From: Harmonia axyridis
Taxonomy: Eukaryota > Arthropoda > Insecta > Coleoptera > Coccinellidae
Assembly: GCF_914767665.1 (NCBI RefSeq)
Contig: NC_059501.1
Span: forward strand, 9,178,501 to 9,242,500
Length of the DNA stretch: 64,000 bases
Direction: 5' to 3'
Made by a program: the position numbers and the translations under genes. The notes beneath the pieces are model-generated. The model was not told the DNA's origin and ran no database searches. It was given only the letters and a program-made list of their open reading frames with translations. Shown here piece after piece: positions 47,627-59,484 of this stretch; position 1 is the stretch's first letter, and every line of letters starts with the position of its first letter.

Positions 47627-48544
47627 ATATTAAATATCCTTCAACAAGTAGACTCATTAAACTTTTATACTATGAGTTGTTTTCTTTGGCATTCGGAATT
47701 ATAACTCACACAAATTTCATGAGTATGAAAAGCATATCTGAAAACTGATATTATCAGATGACACACAGATCAATATTCAGAAATAAGAACAACATAAAAG
47801 GAATGACCAACTATTCTATAATGAATTAAGCAAAATTATATAAACTATTGAAATCGAAGGAGGACATTTTCTTCCGATACGAATTTGAGTAATTCTAATT
47901 TAAAATTGACCATTCTGAAGGGAGAAACTATTACGAATATCTCCTAGGACGATAAAGGAAATCATATAATTTCAATATGGCAAAGATCATACAAGAGAAT
48001 CAGACATCTGACAACAATCTACTAAATGATTCGGCAGCAGCGGCGTAGCCACCTACTCAATGTGCCAGCGGGGATCTCCTATCGCCATGATGTTTTCGAA
48101 TTATGGTAGTGACAGAAATGTCACTTTTAATTGGTGATAATCTCACAATTTAACCTTTTCAACTGAAACTGAGATATTAACTTTGAAGATGCCTATTCCA
48201 TTTCAGACTGAAACTTCAAGAGCATTCTCCTTCTCTTCGTTTCTTTCCGCCGGTTGTTGTTTCGAAGAGTACTTATGATTATCGAGAATAAAAATTTTGT
48301 TTGCATAATCGATAAAAAAGCAATATATAATAGCTTATCTTCTCTCGGATGCGACATATTCAGATATGTTAGTATTTTCTATCCCGACTCCCCTAGACCT
48401 TTTGAAGAACTTTGAGAAGCTTAGAGCTGGTATGAGTTGCGAGGAAACTTATGAAAAAGACTCCACAATGAAAACACTGGGAATTTGTTTAGACATAATG
48501 CAGAACAGATCATTGGGAACGGGCGTTTGTGAACTACAATTGTA
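47627..48544. other. No gene recognised
   Basis: AT-rich; frames to about 90 codons (48366-48638) overlap the start of the next repeat and show no domain. Confidence 0.4.
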
Positions 48545-49200
48545 TATTGTGCAACAACTGGGGAAAGTCCAACTTTTCTCACGAGTGTGGAAGTTTGTGA
48601 CACGAGCCTGGAAGCGAGTGCCGCAAACACATGAGTGAGAAGAAATCTACTATATAAAGTAGCGTATTCTTCATAGCTTACTGAATTTGAAAACTATGTA
48701 TTGTTCATACTGTGAGAAATATTATTCCTCTTGTCACTTTGCTCATTCTTCGCTTGATTTACTAATGAAATTGGTGAATGAACAGATACTGTCAACGAAG
48801 TCCATTTTGAATTGAATCATGTACATTACTTGAATTATTTAAATTTTTGCAGTTGTAGAAAAAGTATAGTGTTCAACATGGTGAGAGGGTCCTTTTCTCA
48901 CGCTTGTGTGTCAACTTCCATACTCGTGTGAAAAGTTGAACTTTCCAGACTTGTGGCACAATTTACTATTTCCTACAACTGCACAAATTTGAATAATACA
49001 ACTGATGAAACTGAATGAATTCAAAATGACCTCAGTAAACTTCATCTATGCATTCATCTCGTTTCCATAGAAATGCATTCTAATCAAAAGCCCAATTTCA
49101 TTAGTCAATCGAGCGGAGAGTGAGCAAAGTGACGAGAGGAAAAATATTTCTCATAGTATGAGCAATAAATAGTTTTGAAATTCAGTGAGCTATGAAGATT
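48545..49200. mobile_element. Palindromic MITE with an adjoining partial copy
   Basis: 48667-49200 folds back on itself: the left end tcttcatagcttactgaatt and the right end are inverse copies, and the match continues through gtcactttgctca, aatgaaattg, ttttgaattga and tttgcagttgtag, with larger gaps in the left arm. The centre holds a gtggaagtt/cacgagt-type block. 48545-48640 carries a further diverged copy of that block. No coding content. Confidence 0.75.
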
Positions 49201-50139
49201 GAGCCACTTTGCATAGCAGTTGTATGAAAAATGTATTTTCTCACGCTATACTGTTTCTATTATTGTGAATAGGCAATAAGTTTTAACACAATAGGAATTA
49301 AAGCGCCATATCAACAAATTTTAAACAAAGGCACCATTTCATTGGTCTATTACTCTATTCCATTATTCACAATTTGAACTGAAGCAACTGAGCTCGATGA
49401 AAAATTTTATGTTGATAGCCTCTCCATAACCATAGAAAATTCAAAGAGAATATTCAGTGGACTAACTAGGGAAATAGTTCAGATTTCGGTTAACAATTCT
49501 GTTTTCAATCATTCCATCAAAGAAACACTTAATGATGAATTAAAATACGGATTAAAATAGCTACGATCATCAATCTATTGAAAAAACACAATTCCTTTAT
49601 TAAAATTTCCAACAATTCACCCTTTTTTTATCCAGCTTGGTATTGCCTCTCCTCTTAATTCAAAAATACTCGATAATGCAATATCGAAATTTAGAGCCCT
49701 TGACAAAGAAAATGAACGGAAAAATCAATAGGATGTCCCGTTGAACTCCCCTTCGTTGTCTTTCAGCGGACCTAAATTAACATAAAGTAATCGTTTGTTG
49801 GTGTACAGCTCCACTCTACCATTTCATCCCATTCTAGAAAAGGCACTCTCACGTTTCGTTAAATTTCTCATTTGCTAAACAGACCAATGAGAAATGCATG
49901 TACTCGAGAATCATTGAACTCGAAAATGGTTAATGAGGTCATTTTGGTATTGATTGAAGCCACTGCAAGCCTTGAGGGGTGCTTTTATTGTAGATCAGTT
50001 CAATGATCAAAAAGTAATAAATTTAAAGGCAAGTTTATTACAAATTGAAAAAGATTGATCTAGTTCATGATATAGACATTTTCGTTATCAATTTTTAATT
50101 GTATCGTGATCGAGGCGAGATCGCAACAGAATGTGCAAA
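49201..50139. other. No gene recognised
   Basis: AT-rich DNA with no long frame, repeat terminus or RNA gene that I can identify. Confidence 0.5.
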
Positions 50140-51205
50140 TAACGGGTGTTTTTAAGATCTCTCAAACAGAGAGAAATATTGTCGGGATGAATTTTTTATT
50201 TTTAAAATACGATAGATTATTTCATGGCATTTATATTTCAGCTATGATTTTTGGTATATCTTCACCGTGGCTACCAATAACATAGTCCATTCAATCCGAT
50301 TTTTTACTACTTTCTAAAATGAATCTGCCTCAATTGAAGACTTGAATATTGGCTTTGAACGCTTCAAGAGTTGCTGTAAATATTCGAAAAGCATTAAGTC
50401 TTGAGGTTAATACTCAGTTACCAGGATCACTTCTGGAAATGAAGTGGTCACCAATTTAGCAATGAATTGATGGTTAATCGTCGTATGGTAAATTGCGCCG
50501 TCTTGTATTTGGAAACAAAAATTAATCCCCAACAGTTTATTTTAAATGGATGTAATGGTGATTCGTTAATGACTCAAGGATTGCTCTATATACGGCAATT
50601 TTGCTTTTATGTTGAACCGAACTGAGCTTCATCACTAAACGCTCTTCTTTGTTAAGAATGCTTATCTTCGGCCACTTTCAAATTAAACCAATTACCAAAA
50701 AAGCGTTGGTTAGTTGGCTTTAATTCTTACACGACCTGTATTTTGTAGCCACGTTAGCCACATAGTCCACGTATCTACGTCGTCGAAGGATAAAGACCAA
50801 CAAGTTGAAAAAGGCGACGTTTTGATATTTCGGTGTCTTCTTCAACATTACATGCTACAGTAATTATATTCTTTTCGGTACGCACATTTCTGTCTCGTTG
50901 ATGATTTTGAATTGTGTGAAGGGTAAAATTGGTGCGAAAACGATTTATTACTGTACAAATTGCTTGTTCACTAGGCCGATTATGTTGACTGTAAAATGAA
51001 TGAAGTTCTCTATGAATTTCGCGAATAGTTTATTTTTTCAAAGTCAATTTTCGAAAATTAAAGGCACTGTTTTGGCGTAGAATGATTCATGATGATTTCC
51101 CAAACCTCAATGAACAGAAATGTCAACACAGGTTGACATTATCAATTGTCAAACCCTAGACAACAACCATCGAAGTTCTGATGCAGCTAAAAAACACCTG
51201 ACATA
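50140..51205 (-). mobile_element. Decayed near-full-length DD41D mariner
   Basis: Bounded by TA dinucleotides with matching degenerate terminal repeats: taacgggtgtttttaagatc at the left and, in inverse, tatgtcaggtgttttttagc at the right. The left terminus is close to that of the internally deleted family at 1680, 52401, 57171 and 60841. At 1066 bp it is a little shorter than an intact element but keeps both halves of the transposase, including the region lost from the deleted family. Heavily mutated, so much older. Confidence 0.78.
50231..51090 (-). pseudogene. Mariner transposase, decayed, no internal deletion
   Basis: Starting at 51090 the minus strand reads MNHSTPKQC, then QHNRPSEQAICTVINRFRT, VRTEKNIITVACNVEEDTEI, QLVGLYPSTT (second helix-turn-helix), YKIQVV and ELKPTNQRFFGNW. 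Next comes FSDEAQF with the first catalytic aspartate and KQNCRI, then a degraded catalytic core, and finally MDYVIGSHGEDIPKII near the C-terminus. At least eight stops or frame changes are present. The second catalytic block is decayed and its aspartate is not recognisable. Confidence 0.78.
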
Positions 51206-52039
51206 AATTATCAACAATGTATTCGCTGGTTTCAAACTTAGATCGAGGAATTCTCTATTTAAATCTAAGTCTCATTCGATCCTACTATATCTGTTTTCGA
51301 CAAGAAAATCAATGCAGAATGTTGAATTGAAATCAAATAATGAAAATTTCATGATAACAGCAATGTATTCAAATTGGAAGTTTGTTATGAATTTCCATGA
51401 CATTCGGAGCTTTCGTTTGGCTTGACTGGCATCGGCTGATTAACCGTAGACCGTGTGATTAAACATCACGCTTTTTCGTTATCTAAACATGGATTCACAA
51501 CGTTTGCGATAGAATTAAATGAGCTCAGTTGATTGCTGTTTGTCAGCAGATCAGAATACAGAATGGAATTTCCGACATGGATTGATTTTGGATTCTGTTT
51601 GAAGTTTGCACGAGGAAAACATAACTTAATCGCAAATATTGTGTTGTTGTATTAAAATGAATGAACTCATCGGAATATTCTTCAACACATTTAACGTTGA
51701 TTGAGTTGGGTTCATGTTTGAACTCTGGATGTTTATAATACATTAGATATAACTAGAAAGCTTTTTCAGACCTATAGACGACACCGTTGTGTTATATAAC
51801 CAGTTGTTAAAAAGAAATTCGGCAAAATCCTGTATTGCGAAATATTTGGGTATGCGAGATCCTGAAATTAATAAAGGTCCTTTTTTGCATCGAACACCAG
51901 TCATTCTTCTGGCAGAACCTGGAGCTAGAATGACCTTGCTGAAACGTCATGGTAGTCTTCCAAAATGATGCATTCAATACCCTACATTGGTAACTGAGCA
52001 ACAAAATCAAAATAAAAAACTTGTATGATACAAAATTAT
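51206..52039. other. No gene recognised
   Basis: AT-rich; nothing recognised. Confidence 0.45.
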
Positions 52040-52400
52040 AATAATAATAATAACAGCGAGAACATGACGAAAGGTATCAACACATGCATGTTCAACATAC
52101 TCATTCGGTATAGTCACATGGAGAAAACAGACATCGAAAACTTGCAACGTAAAATTAGTCATCCAAGATCAAGTGATTTCAACGAGAAATTAATGCAGGC
52201 GTATCATGAAGGATCGAACTATTACAGACGGTCGATGCCGATATGGGTGTCCAACGAATGAGACAATCCAACATATCACGAGAGAATGTCAAATGTTCAC
52301 AGAAAATGGATATAAAGAGAGACACGATGCAGTAGAAAATATACAACACCAAGAATTGACAACGATATTCGAACTAATCTATTCTGAAGAAGTGTCATAC
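52040..52400 (+). pseudogene. LINE polyprotein C-terminal piece with zinc-finger-like motif (family V)
   Basis: The frame from about 52206 reads CRYGCPTNETIQHITRECQM and then YKERHDAVENIQHQEL. This C-x3-C...H-x4-C pattern followed by Y(K/T)xRHxxVxxxxHxEL is familiar from the region after the reverse transcriptase of several non-LTR families. Upstream text in the neighbouring frame (SDFNEKLMQAYHE) may be part of the same protein. It is cut at 52401 by mariner copy 2. Confidence 0.7.
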
Positions 52401-53282
52401 TAAAGGGGTTTTTTTTTGTTGTATATAACTTTAAGTTGGCATTTCTGTTCAAGATGGCGACCGATTCAACAGCTGTCAAGTGATTTATTCTCAGTTTGGT
52501 TTGGCAATTCATCATGAATAGGCTCACGCCTGAACAATGCTTGCAAATAGTGCAATTTCATTTCGATAATAATGGTTCTGTGCGGAATACGTATCGCGCA
52601 CTACGTCCAATTCATTTTGTTTAGCGATGAAGCGCACTTTTGGTTGAATGGCTACGTCAACAAACAAAACTTCCGCATTTGATGACTGTTTGGTGCGCTT
52701 TATGGGCTGGTGGAATCATTGGTCCGTACTTCTTCAATAACGATGATGGCCAGAACGTTACAGTTAATGGTGATCGGTATAGAGCCATGATTACTAAGTT
52801 TTTCATTCCTGAATTGAACAACCATGATGTCCAGGAGCTGTGGTTCCAACAAGACGGCGCAACATGTCACACAGCTCGTGCCACAATCGATTTATTGACA
52901 GACATGTTTGGTGACCGCCTAATTTCACGTTTCGGACCTGTGAATTGGTCTCCAAGATCTTATGATTTAACACCGCTAGACTACTTTCTATGTAAAGTCA
53001 TTGGTCTATGCCGATAAGCCACAAACCCTTGACCATTTGGAAGACAAAATTCGCCGTGTTATTGCCTATATACGGCTACAAATGTTGGAAAAAGTCATCG
53101 AAAATTGGACGTCCAGATTGACTACATCCGAGCCAGCCGTGGCGGTCATATGCCAGAAATCATATTTAAAATGTAATGCCACAAGATTATCTTGCGGATA
53201 AATAAAATTCATGTCAATCGAATAATCCATCGTTGTTTTATTGCAATTTAAAGTTCTATAGCTCTACGAAAAACACCCTTTA
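52401..53282 (+). mobile_element. Internally deleted DD41D mariner, copy 2
   Basis: Flanked by TA on both sides, with terminal repeats starting taaaggggttttttttt at the left and, in inverse, taaagggtgtttttcgta at the right. It shares the family deletion junction and carries an additional loss of about 50 bp near 52675 (between the codons for KQNxRI and LTVWC). 882 bp in total. It sits directly in the LINE fragment that precedes it. Confidence 0.92.
52514..53176 (+). pseudogene. Mariner transposase, internally deleted
   Basis: The N-terminus starts MNRLTPEQCLQIVQF and is cut after RALRP-equivalent codons, with the catalytic half following out of frame. The longest surviving frame (from about 52640) carries VWCALWAGGIIGPYFFNNDD, the second catalytic block QQDGATCHTARATIDLL, and NWSPRSYDLTPLD. 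A frameshift in the KVIG/YADKP region ends it early. The first catalytic block lies upstream in the FSDEAHFW text. Confidence 0.9.
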
Positions 53283-56200
53283 CAAGTAACGTCCGGAGAC
53301 AATACTGATGGAAAACGGTACTGGGATCGCGTGTAAGAAAACCATAAGTCCACGAGAACCAGGGGGATCAGGGCTAAAGTCATAAAAGTAATGTCTGATC
53401 CTAAAAATAATTCTCAAAATTTAAAATTAAGTCCTCTATCTATACTCCTGAAAACTGCCTACCAACATACAAAGCATAACACTGTCAATTACTAGACGCG
53501 AGTTCACAATCTCTCGAATTCATTGTAAATTTACATTTCAAACGAATCAATAGGGTTTTTTCTGTATTTGAATGAGTGAAATATTCCTTTCAAGTGCTAC
53601 ATTTAATTACGAATAGCTGTCAATTAATGCAGAAATGTAACAGAAATATCTTTCATATCGTTCCGAATGATGAGTTTTTCATAAAGGGCATGCATCAAAT
53701 GAAATGAAATGAAAATATTTCAGAATTCTCATAGAAGGCTCATTCTTCCGAGAAGTGAGATGATTTAACTCGTGTGTAACAATGAAAAGAGAATTCTCGA
53801 TGGAATTCTTTAATTACGACCGAGTGAGCCCTTCTGCGCGTTGTTCGTAGGAAGTTCATTTACGAATCCCGGCTTATTTGCCCTCATGAAACCCTTATGA
53901 AATTAAATTCGTATCACGAGGCGCTAGATGGAAGTTGAATGTTGCCCAACGTGGCATTCAACATGGGGATAATATTTGGGGAACTAGGCATTTTGGTGAA
54001 CCCGTGTCTATTGTGGTATTAATTCAACAATCCTGGTATTCGAGACCATTCGACGTTATATACATTGAGGGAAGGCATCTCCTCATTTCACGAATGATAA
54101 TAAGAGTATACATAACAATATGCACAAGGAATTCGAGTGACAATATGCATAGTGAGTAAATTTCTATGTTTTACCACTATAACTTCCAAATCAAAAGAGA
54201 TGGGTATAAGATTTCGTCTATCTCCTCTGATTTAAATGTTGTAGTGCTGAAACATCGAAATTCGCTCTCCCTATACAGGGTGGAAAAGCCGAATGAAATA
54301 AATTCATTATTTCGGTTACTCTACAGATTGGTTGAAATTCGCTGAAATACTCTGGAACGGTGAAAATTTCAAAGAGGGTTGAAACATTTTTTGTCTCGAT
54401 CAATTCCAAAGGTTTTTTAATAATCTATTACCTCTTGTGATCATTGGAAGAGAGGCTTCCCACTGATAAAGGGGTGTTATTTTGTTCAAGGTTTTTTAAT
54501 TAATCTCTTTCTCTTTTAACGAGAGAAAGTATGGGTAAGGCATGTTGCACAGAATAGGACTTCGTGTAGAAAAGAACGTTTTTTCGGGAAGAAGTCTAGT
54601 CGTGAATTAAATTCATATTATAATTTAACTGAACACAAACAAATCATAAATTTTCGAAAAAACCAATTCCAATTATAAATTTGCCATTCTACGATGTGAA
54701 AGTGTGATCCCATGTATAAACTTGTGATATTTCGTTCGAGAGGTCTCCTCATTCTTTATCAAAAATTGTTAGCTTTCATGCTTATTGCAGAAATAGATAT
54801 AGAAACATTAAATCATATTATCATCAAAATTTTGTTATATGTTATTAAATGAAGTTAGAACGTTTTGTTTTGAAATGCGTATGTTAACAACGAGTTTACA
54901 GTGGGCATTTTGTACATCCATTTTTTGTTTGTTTTTCCTAAATAAAAATGCAACATAACTTTCTGTCAGGGTGTTCTAAACCTTTTCTCTTTCTCATTCA
55001 TTATGAGACCTCTCTACCACCTCTATAGCGGAGCGTGATGACTGCCAAACGGTTCCCAAGTATTGCGCAGCGTGCGGCGCCATCTCTAGGACCCACTAAG
55101 AGACACCACAACATATCGTTAAACTTCATTGTGTTCATTCTTGCAATCAATTCAGTAACACAGTTGCACACAGAATGAAAAAGCTTCTCAAATGATATGT
55201 CACAAAACCATGGTATCCATAGTTTGAGAAGTTGGGTGTTGAAACTGTCATACGAAGGGAGTTTCAGCTATAGGGATTGCTTTTTCACATTAAAGATTGT
55301 CAATTGACAATTCAAATTCGATTGAATCGTGAGTCTTGAGTCACTAACAGACTCAAGTGGCTCAATCAGACCTAAAAGGTACACTAAAAATATCAAGTCT
55401 ATATCCATCGTCAGCCTATTCGACAACCTGAAGAGCACGCTGAAGGGTTTGCAATTCTCTCACCATTAGTGCCACTAGGGCACACATTTTTTTTTTCGTG
55501 GTTCTTAACCAGAGCTTATACTCTCCTTGAGGAGATTCATTCCCATTCAATTTCAATAAATCACCTGATGCGAGCAGAAACCTCTAACGAAAGAGAAATC
55601 AAATCTACGAACTATACTCCAAAATTCACCCTTGAATACGAGAAAGTGCAGATGTGAAGGAGAACCCACGGGGTGTAATGAGATCAACCCCGACCTCGTC
55701 TGAAGTTCTCCATCACGTCAATAGCAATAATTTTTCTTTCAGCCACCTTGCGTTAGGGCCTTAACGAGGTAGATTTTGCGAAGGGCTGTTTGATGGTCTC
55801 CCTTAAATAAATCGACTCAAGTTTACTCAACCTTAATGAGATAGAAGATAAGCGAAAGTGCTTTCTAGAAACTTCACGAATTGAATAACCCTCGCTTTAC
55901 ATATGGAATTCGTAGTAAAGTGGAGGAAATGAGTACTTTATTAGATAATCCATAATGCATCAGTTATGATCTAGAATCTGAAGGGTATAGCAATAAGATC
56001 ACGAGATTCGAAGATTCCGTTTTCAATATCAAAGCATTGTAATGTTCTGTTACCGGGGTTATGAACTATATCTATATTTGGCGGTTATTATAGACGGTAA
56101 ATGGTGTACATGAATTTTATTGCTCATGCGTAACTTGTTAGCAGAAGTAGGTATTTACATAAATGAGAAGTTGATCTCAGCGTTCAATGCTTCAAATAAC

Positions 56201-57170
56201 TTTGCTACCAAAAGTACATATGTGCCCCTCAGCAACAGCCTGGTGGTTAATTTTTGCCAGAAGTCAGAAGTCAAGACCAGAAAATAACTCATGACAATAT
56301 CTACATTGAGGCACTTCTGTTATTATATTGTTTTATTAGAAGTGAAATTGTTACTTCATGTTGCTAGACGACCGAGAGTAGTGACAATTGTAATCAAGCC
56401 AAAGAAGGTGAATTTCTCCTAACAAAGCCAGCTATTTATTTGCAAACGGCTTTCAAAAATTGGGATGAAGAAAATATTTCCATTATTTAACCTATAAAGT
56501 GCTGCTAAACTTCTATAAGTAGTCATCAATTTTGAGAAGGACAGGGCGAAAAATTAATTATAAATTCAACAATTATTAAAATAATCTGAAGTCTAACACT
56601 GGCACCATACGTTCTTGGCATAATGAGAAACTTTAGGAAAGCAAAAGTTTGAAAATTACTGATCTGAAATTTAAAGAGAAAATTCTATACCGTATTCACC
56701 CTCTAGTTTTTGTACGCCACTCATGAATATGTTACGAATAAAACCATCATAAAACATTCAGGCCGTCGAGCCAGAGAAATGAAACTTCAAGAGATATACA
56801 TGGTTACAAATTGGCGGATGCGCAGGTATAACATGTCTCCCAACTTTAGTGAATAATCTTCAAAATAACACGATTCCATCCCATTAAATTTTGAGCGTAT
56901 TTCCATCAAAACTTCGTAATTCAGTCCAATAAAGTTGTGAGTGAAGTTCTGGGTGAAGTCAAATTGAAAATAATTTCATATTAAATGTTTAGCATATTCA
57001 GTTGATTTTACTGTGTATTGATACAAATTCCAGATGAAACGTAGAGTGTGTTAATTTTTAATTTTTGTTTAGAATTACAGAATATCAGTAAGTTGACACT
57101 TGATATTGAGAGATTAAGGAAAAACCAATAGAATTCGATTGGAAAAGTTCTGATCAATTTTGAAATCCGA
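53283..57170. other. Unique AT-rich stretch, no gene recognised
   Basis: Nearly 4 kb without a recognised gene. 53283-53400 might continue the LINE fragment interrupted at 52401, but I cannot align it with confidence. 54411-54530 contains two loose copies of an aaggttttttaat block. 54950-54975 resembles a terminal word of the DD34D family (caacataactttctgtca). No frame exceeds about 75 codons. Confidence 0.4.
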
Positions 57171-57196
57171 TAAAAACGGGTGTTTTTTTCGAGGTA

Positions 57197-58590
57197 TATC
57201 GGGTGTCCCAAGGTGAGTGGCCTATTAGATTATTATGGAAACTATTGATGGTAAAGATTTCAAATTTTGTGGATAGATATTTGGCTATGTAAGGAACTTT
57301 TTTAAAATAATTTCACATTTCCAGTGTTGCCGGATGTACGACAATTTGGCAACAACTTTGTTATTTTGAAAAGGACATCCAGTATTTCTATTTTTTTTAT
57401 GATACTCCATAAAATATTGAATCTATTCACTCTTACTTGTCCATCCCTATCTTCAACGGTTTTTGAGTTATTAATTATTTTTCGAAATTTTTGATCAAAT
57501 TGGCGTATTACGAAAATGACTCTAGTTCGTTCAATATTTGAGATTTAAGTCAGAAATTTTGCAAGTCGTTAGATATTGATCTGATCTGTGTCACTGCTCT
57601 TGAATTATGGTTGTCGATAATACAGGACGGACCAAAAAAATTCATCATTTGCCAAGTTACAAAATTGTGAAAAAGTCTATTTTTTCAAATTAGACACCTA
57701 GTATATTTTTCAATTTTTGGAATCAGTACAACACACTCTACAATTTTTCTATTCACGTCCCTATACCTATCTCAACTGGATTCCGAGTTATATGCGTTAT
57801 ATGTGTATATCTTTCTTGAGCCATTATTTATAGAAAAACCTCGGAACAAAACACCTGTTAGGCAATTATTATTTATTTTGACATTTATGGATTGAACTGA
57901 TTCATTGATATATCGATCTATGAACCACATAGAGAACATAACAATACAAAAGATATTAACACTTATTGAATCAATGTGAAATCTAATAAACGCATATAAC
58001 TCGGAATCCAGTTGAGATAGGTATAGGGACGTGAATAGAAAAATTGTAGAGTGTGTTGTACTTATTCCAAAAATTGAAAAATATACTAGGTGTCTAATTT
58101 GAAAAAATAGACTTTTTCACAATTTTGTAACTTGGCAAATGATGAATTTTTTTGGTCCGTCCTGTATTATTGACAACCATAATTCAAGAGCAGTGACACA
58201 GATCAGATCAATATCTAACGACTTGCAAAATTTCTGACTTAAATCTCAAATATTGAACGAACTAGAGTCATTTTCGTAATACGCCAATTTGATCAAAAAT
58301 TTCGAAAAATAATTAATAACTCAAAAACCGTTGAAGATAGGGATGGGGGATAGGGAGTGAATAGATTTAATATTTTATGGAGTATCATAAAAAAAATAGA
58401 AATACCGGATGTCCTATTCAAAATAACAAAGTTGTTGCCAAATTGTGGTACATCCGGCAACACTGGAAATGTGAAATTATTTTAAAAATGTACCTAACAT
58501 GGCCAAATATCTATCCACAAAATTTGAAATTTTTACCATCAATAGTTTCCATAATAATCTAATAGGCCACTCACCTTGGGACACCCGATA
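57197..58590. repeat. 1.4-kb near-perfect palindrome, TA-flanked
   Basis: Two arms of 602 bp each (57197-57798 and 57989-58590) are inverse copies with only about 15-20 differences seen, mostly in the outer 250 bp. The spacer is 190 bp of AT-rich DNA. The ends read tatcgggtgtcccaaggtga outward on both sides. The host mariner repeat has three TA units at this point; the interrupted copy has four in total, as expected if one TA was duplicated on insertion. No open frame of note. It behaves like a foldback DNA transposon moved in trans, perhaps by a mariner-type enzyme given the TA target. Confidence 0.93.
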
Positions 58591-58678
58591 TAACTTAAAG
58601 CTGGCATAACTGTTCGAAATGGCGACCAATTTAACAGCTGTCAAGTGATTTATTCTCAGTTTGGTTTGGCAATTCATC

Positions 58679-59402
58679 ATGAATAGATGCACGCCTGAAC
58701 AACGCTTGCAAATAGTGCAATTTTATTTCGAAAATAATGGTTCTGTGCGGAATAAGTATCGCGCACTACGTACATTTAATTTTGTATAGCGATGAAGCGC
58801 ACTTCTGATTGAATGGCTACGTCAACAAACAAAACTGCCGCATTTGGAGTGAAGCTAATCCTCAAGTGTATGTCAAAACACCGTTACATCCAGAAAAACT
58901 GACTGTTTGGTGCGTTTTATGGGCTGGTGGAATCATTGGTCCGTACTTCTTCAGAAACGATGATGGTCAGAACGTTACAATCAATGGTGATCGGTATAGA
59001 GTAATGATTACTAACTTTTTCATTCCTGAATTGAACAACCATGATGTCCAGGAGCTGTGGTTCCAACAAGACGGCGCAACATGTCACACAGATCGTGCCA
59101 CAATCGATTTATTGAAAGACACGTTTGGTGACCGCCTAATTTCACGTTTTGGACTTGTGAATTGGCCTCCGAGATCTTGTGATTTAACACCGCTAGACTA
59201 CTTTCTGTTGGGCTATGTAAAGTCATTGGTCTATGCGGATAAGCCGCCAATCCTTGACCATTTGAAAGACAACATTCGTCGTGTTATTGCCGATATACGG
59301 TCACAAATGTTGGAAAAAGTCATCGAAAATTGGACGTCCAGATTGGACTACATCCGAGCCAGCCGTGGCGGTCATATGCCAGAAATCATATTTAAAATGT
59401 AA
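58679..59402 (+). pseudogene. Mariner transposase, internally deleted, best preserved copy
   Basis: After the damaged N-terminal start (MNRCTPEQRLQIVQFYFENN) and the shared junction, the SDEAHF block is followed by a stop where tryptophan is expected. From 58809 a frame of 197 codons is open: NGYVNKQNCRIWSEANPQV, VWCVLWAGGIIGPYFF, WFQQDGATCHT, NWPPRSCDLTPLDYF, YVKSLVYADK, to PEIIFKM. Forty-one residues separate the second aspartate (QQD) from the third (PLD), the DD41D spacing. The C-terminal two thirds are therefore almost intact. Confidence 0.92.
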
Positions 59403-59484
59403 TGCCACAAGATTATCTTGCGGATAAATGAAATTCATATCAATGGAATAATCCATCGTTGCTTTATTGCAATTTAAAGTTCTA

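Larger units (their letters stand above)
57171..59484 (+). mobile_element. Internally deleted DD41D mariner, copy 3, split by a nested insert
   Basis: The left terminal repeat cgggtgtttttttcgaggta (57177-57196) is interrupted at 57197 by a 1.4-kb palindrome. The element resumes at 58591 with taacttaaagctggcataac, where the other copies continue without a break. The family deletion junction is present (58770-58800). The right end is truncated at about 59484, lacking the last 20 or so bases, where a minus-strand DD34D mariner fragment abuts it. Confidence 0.9.
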
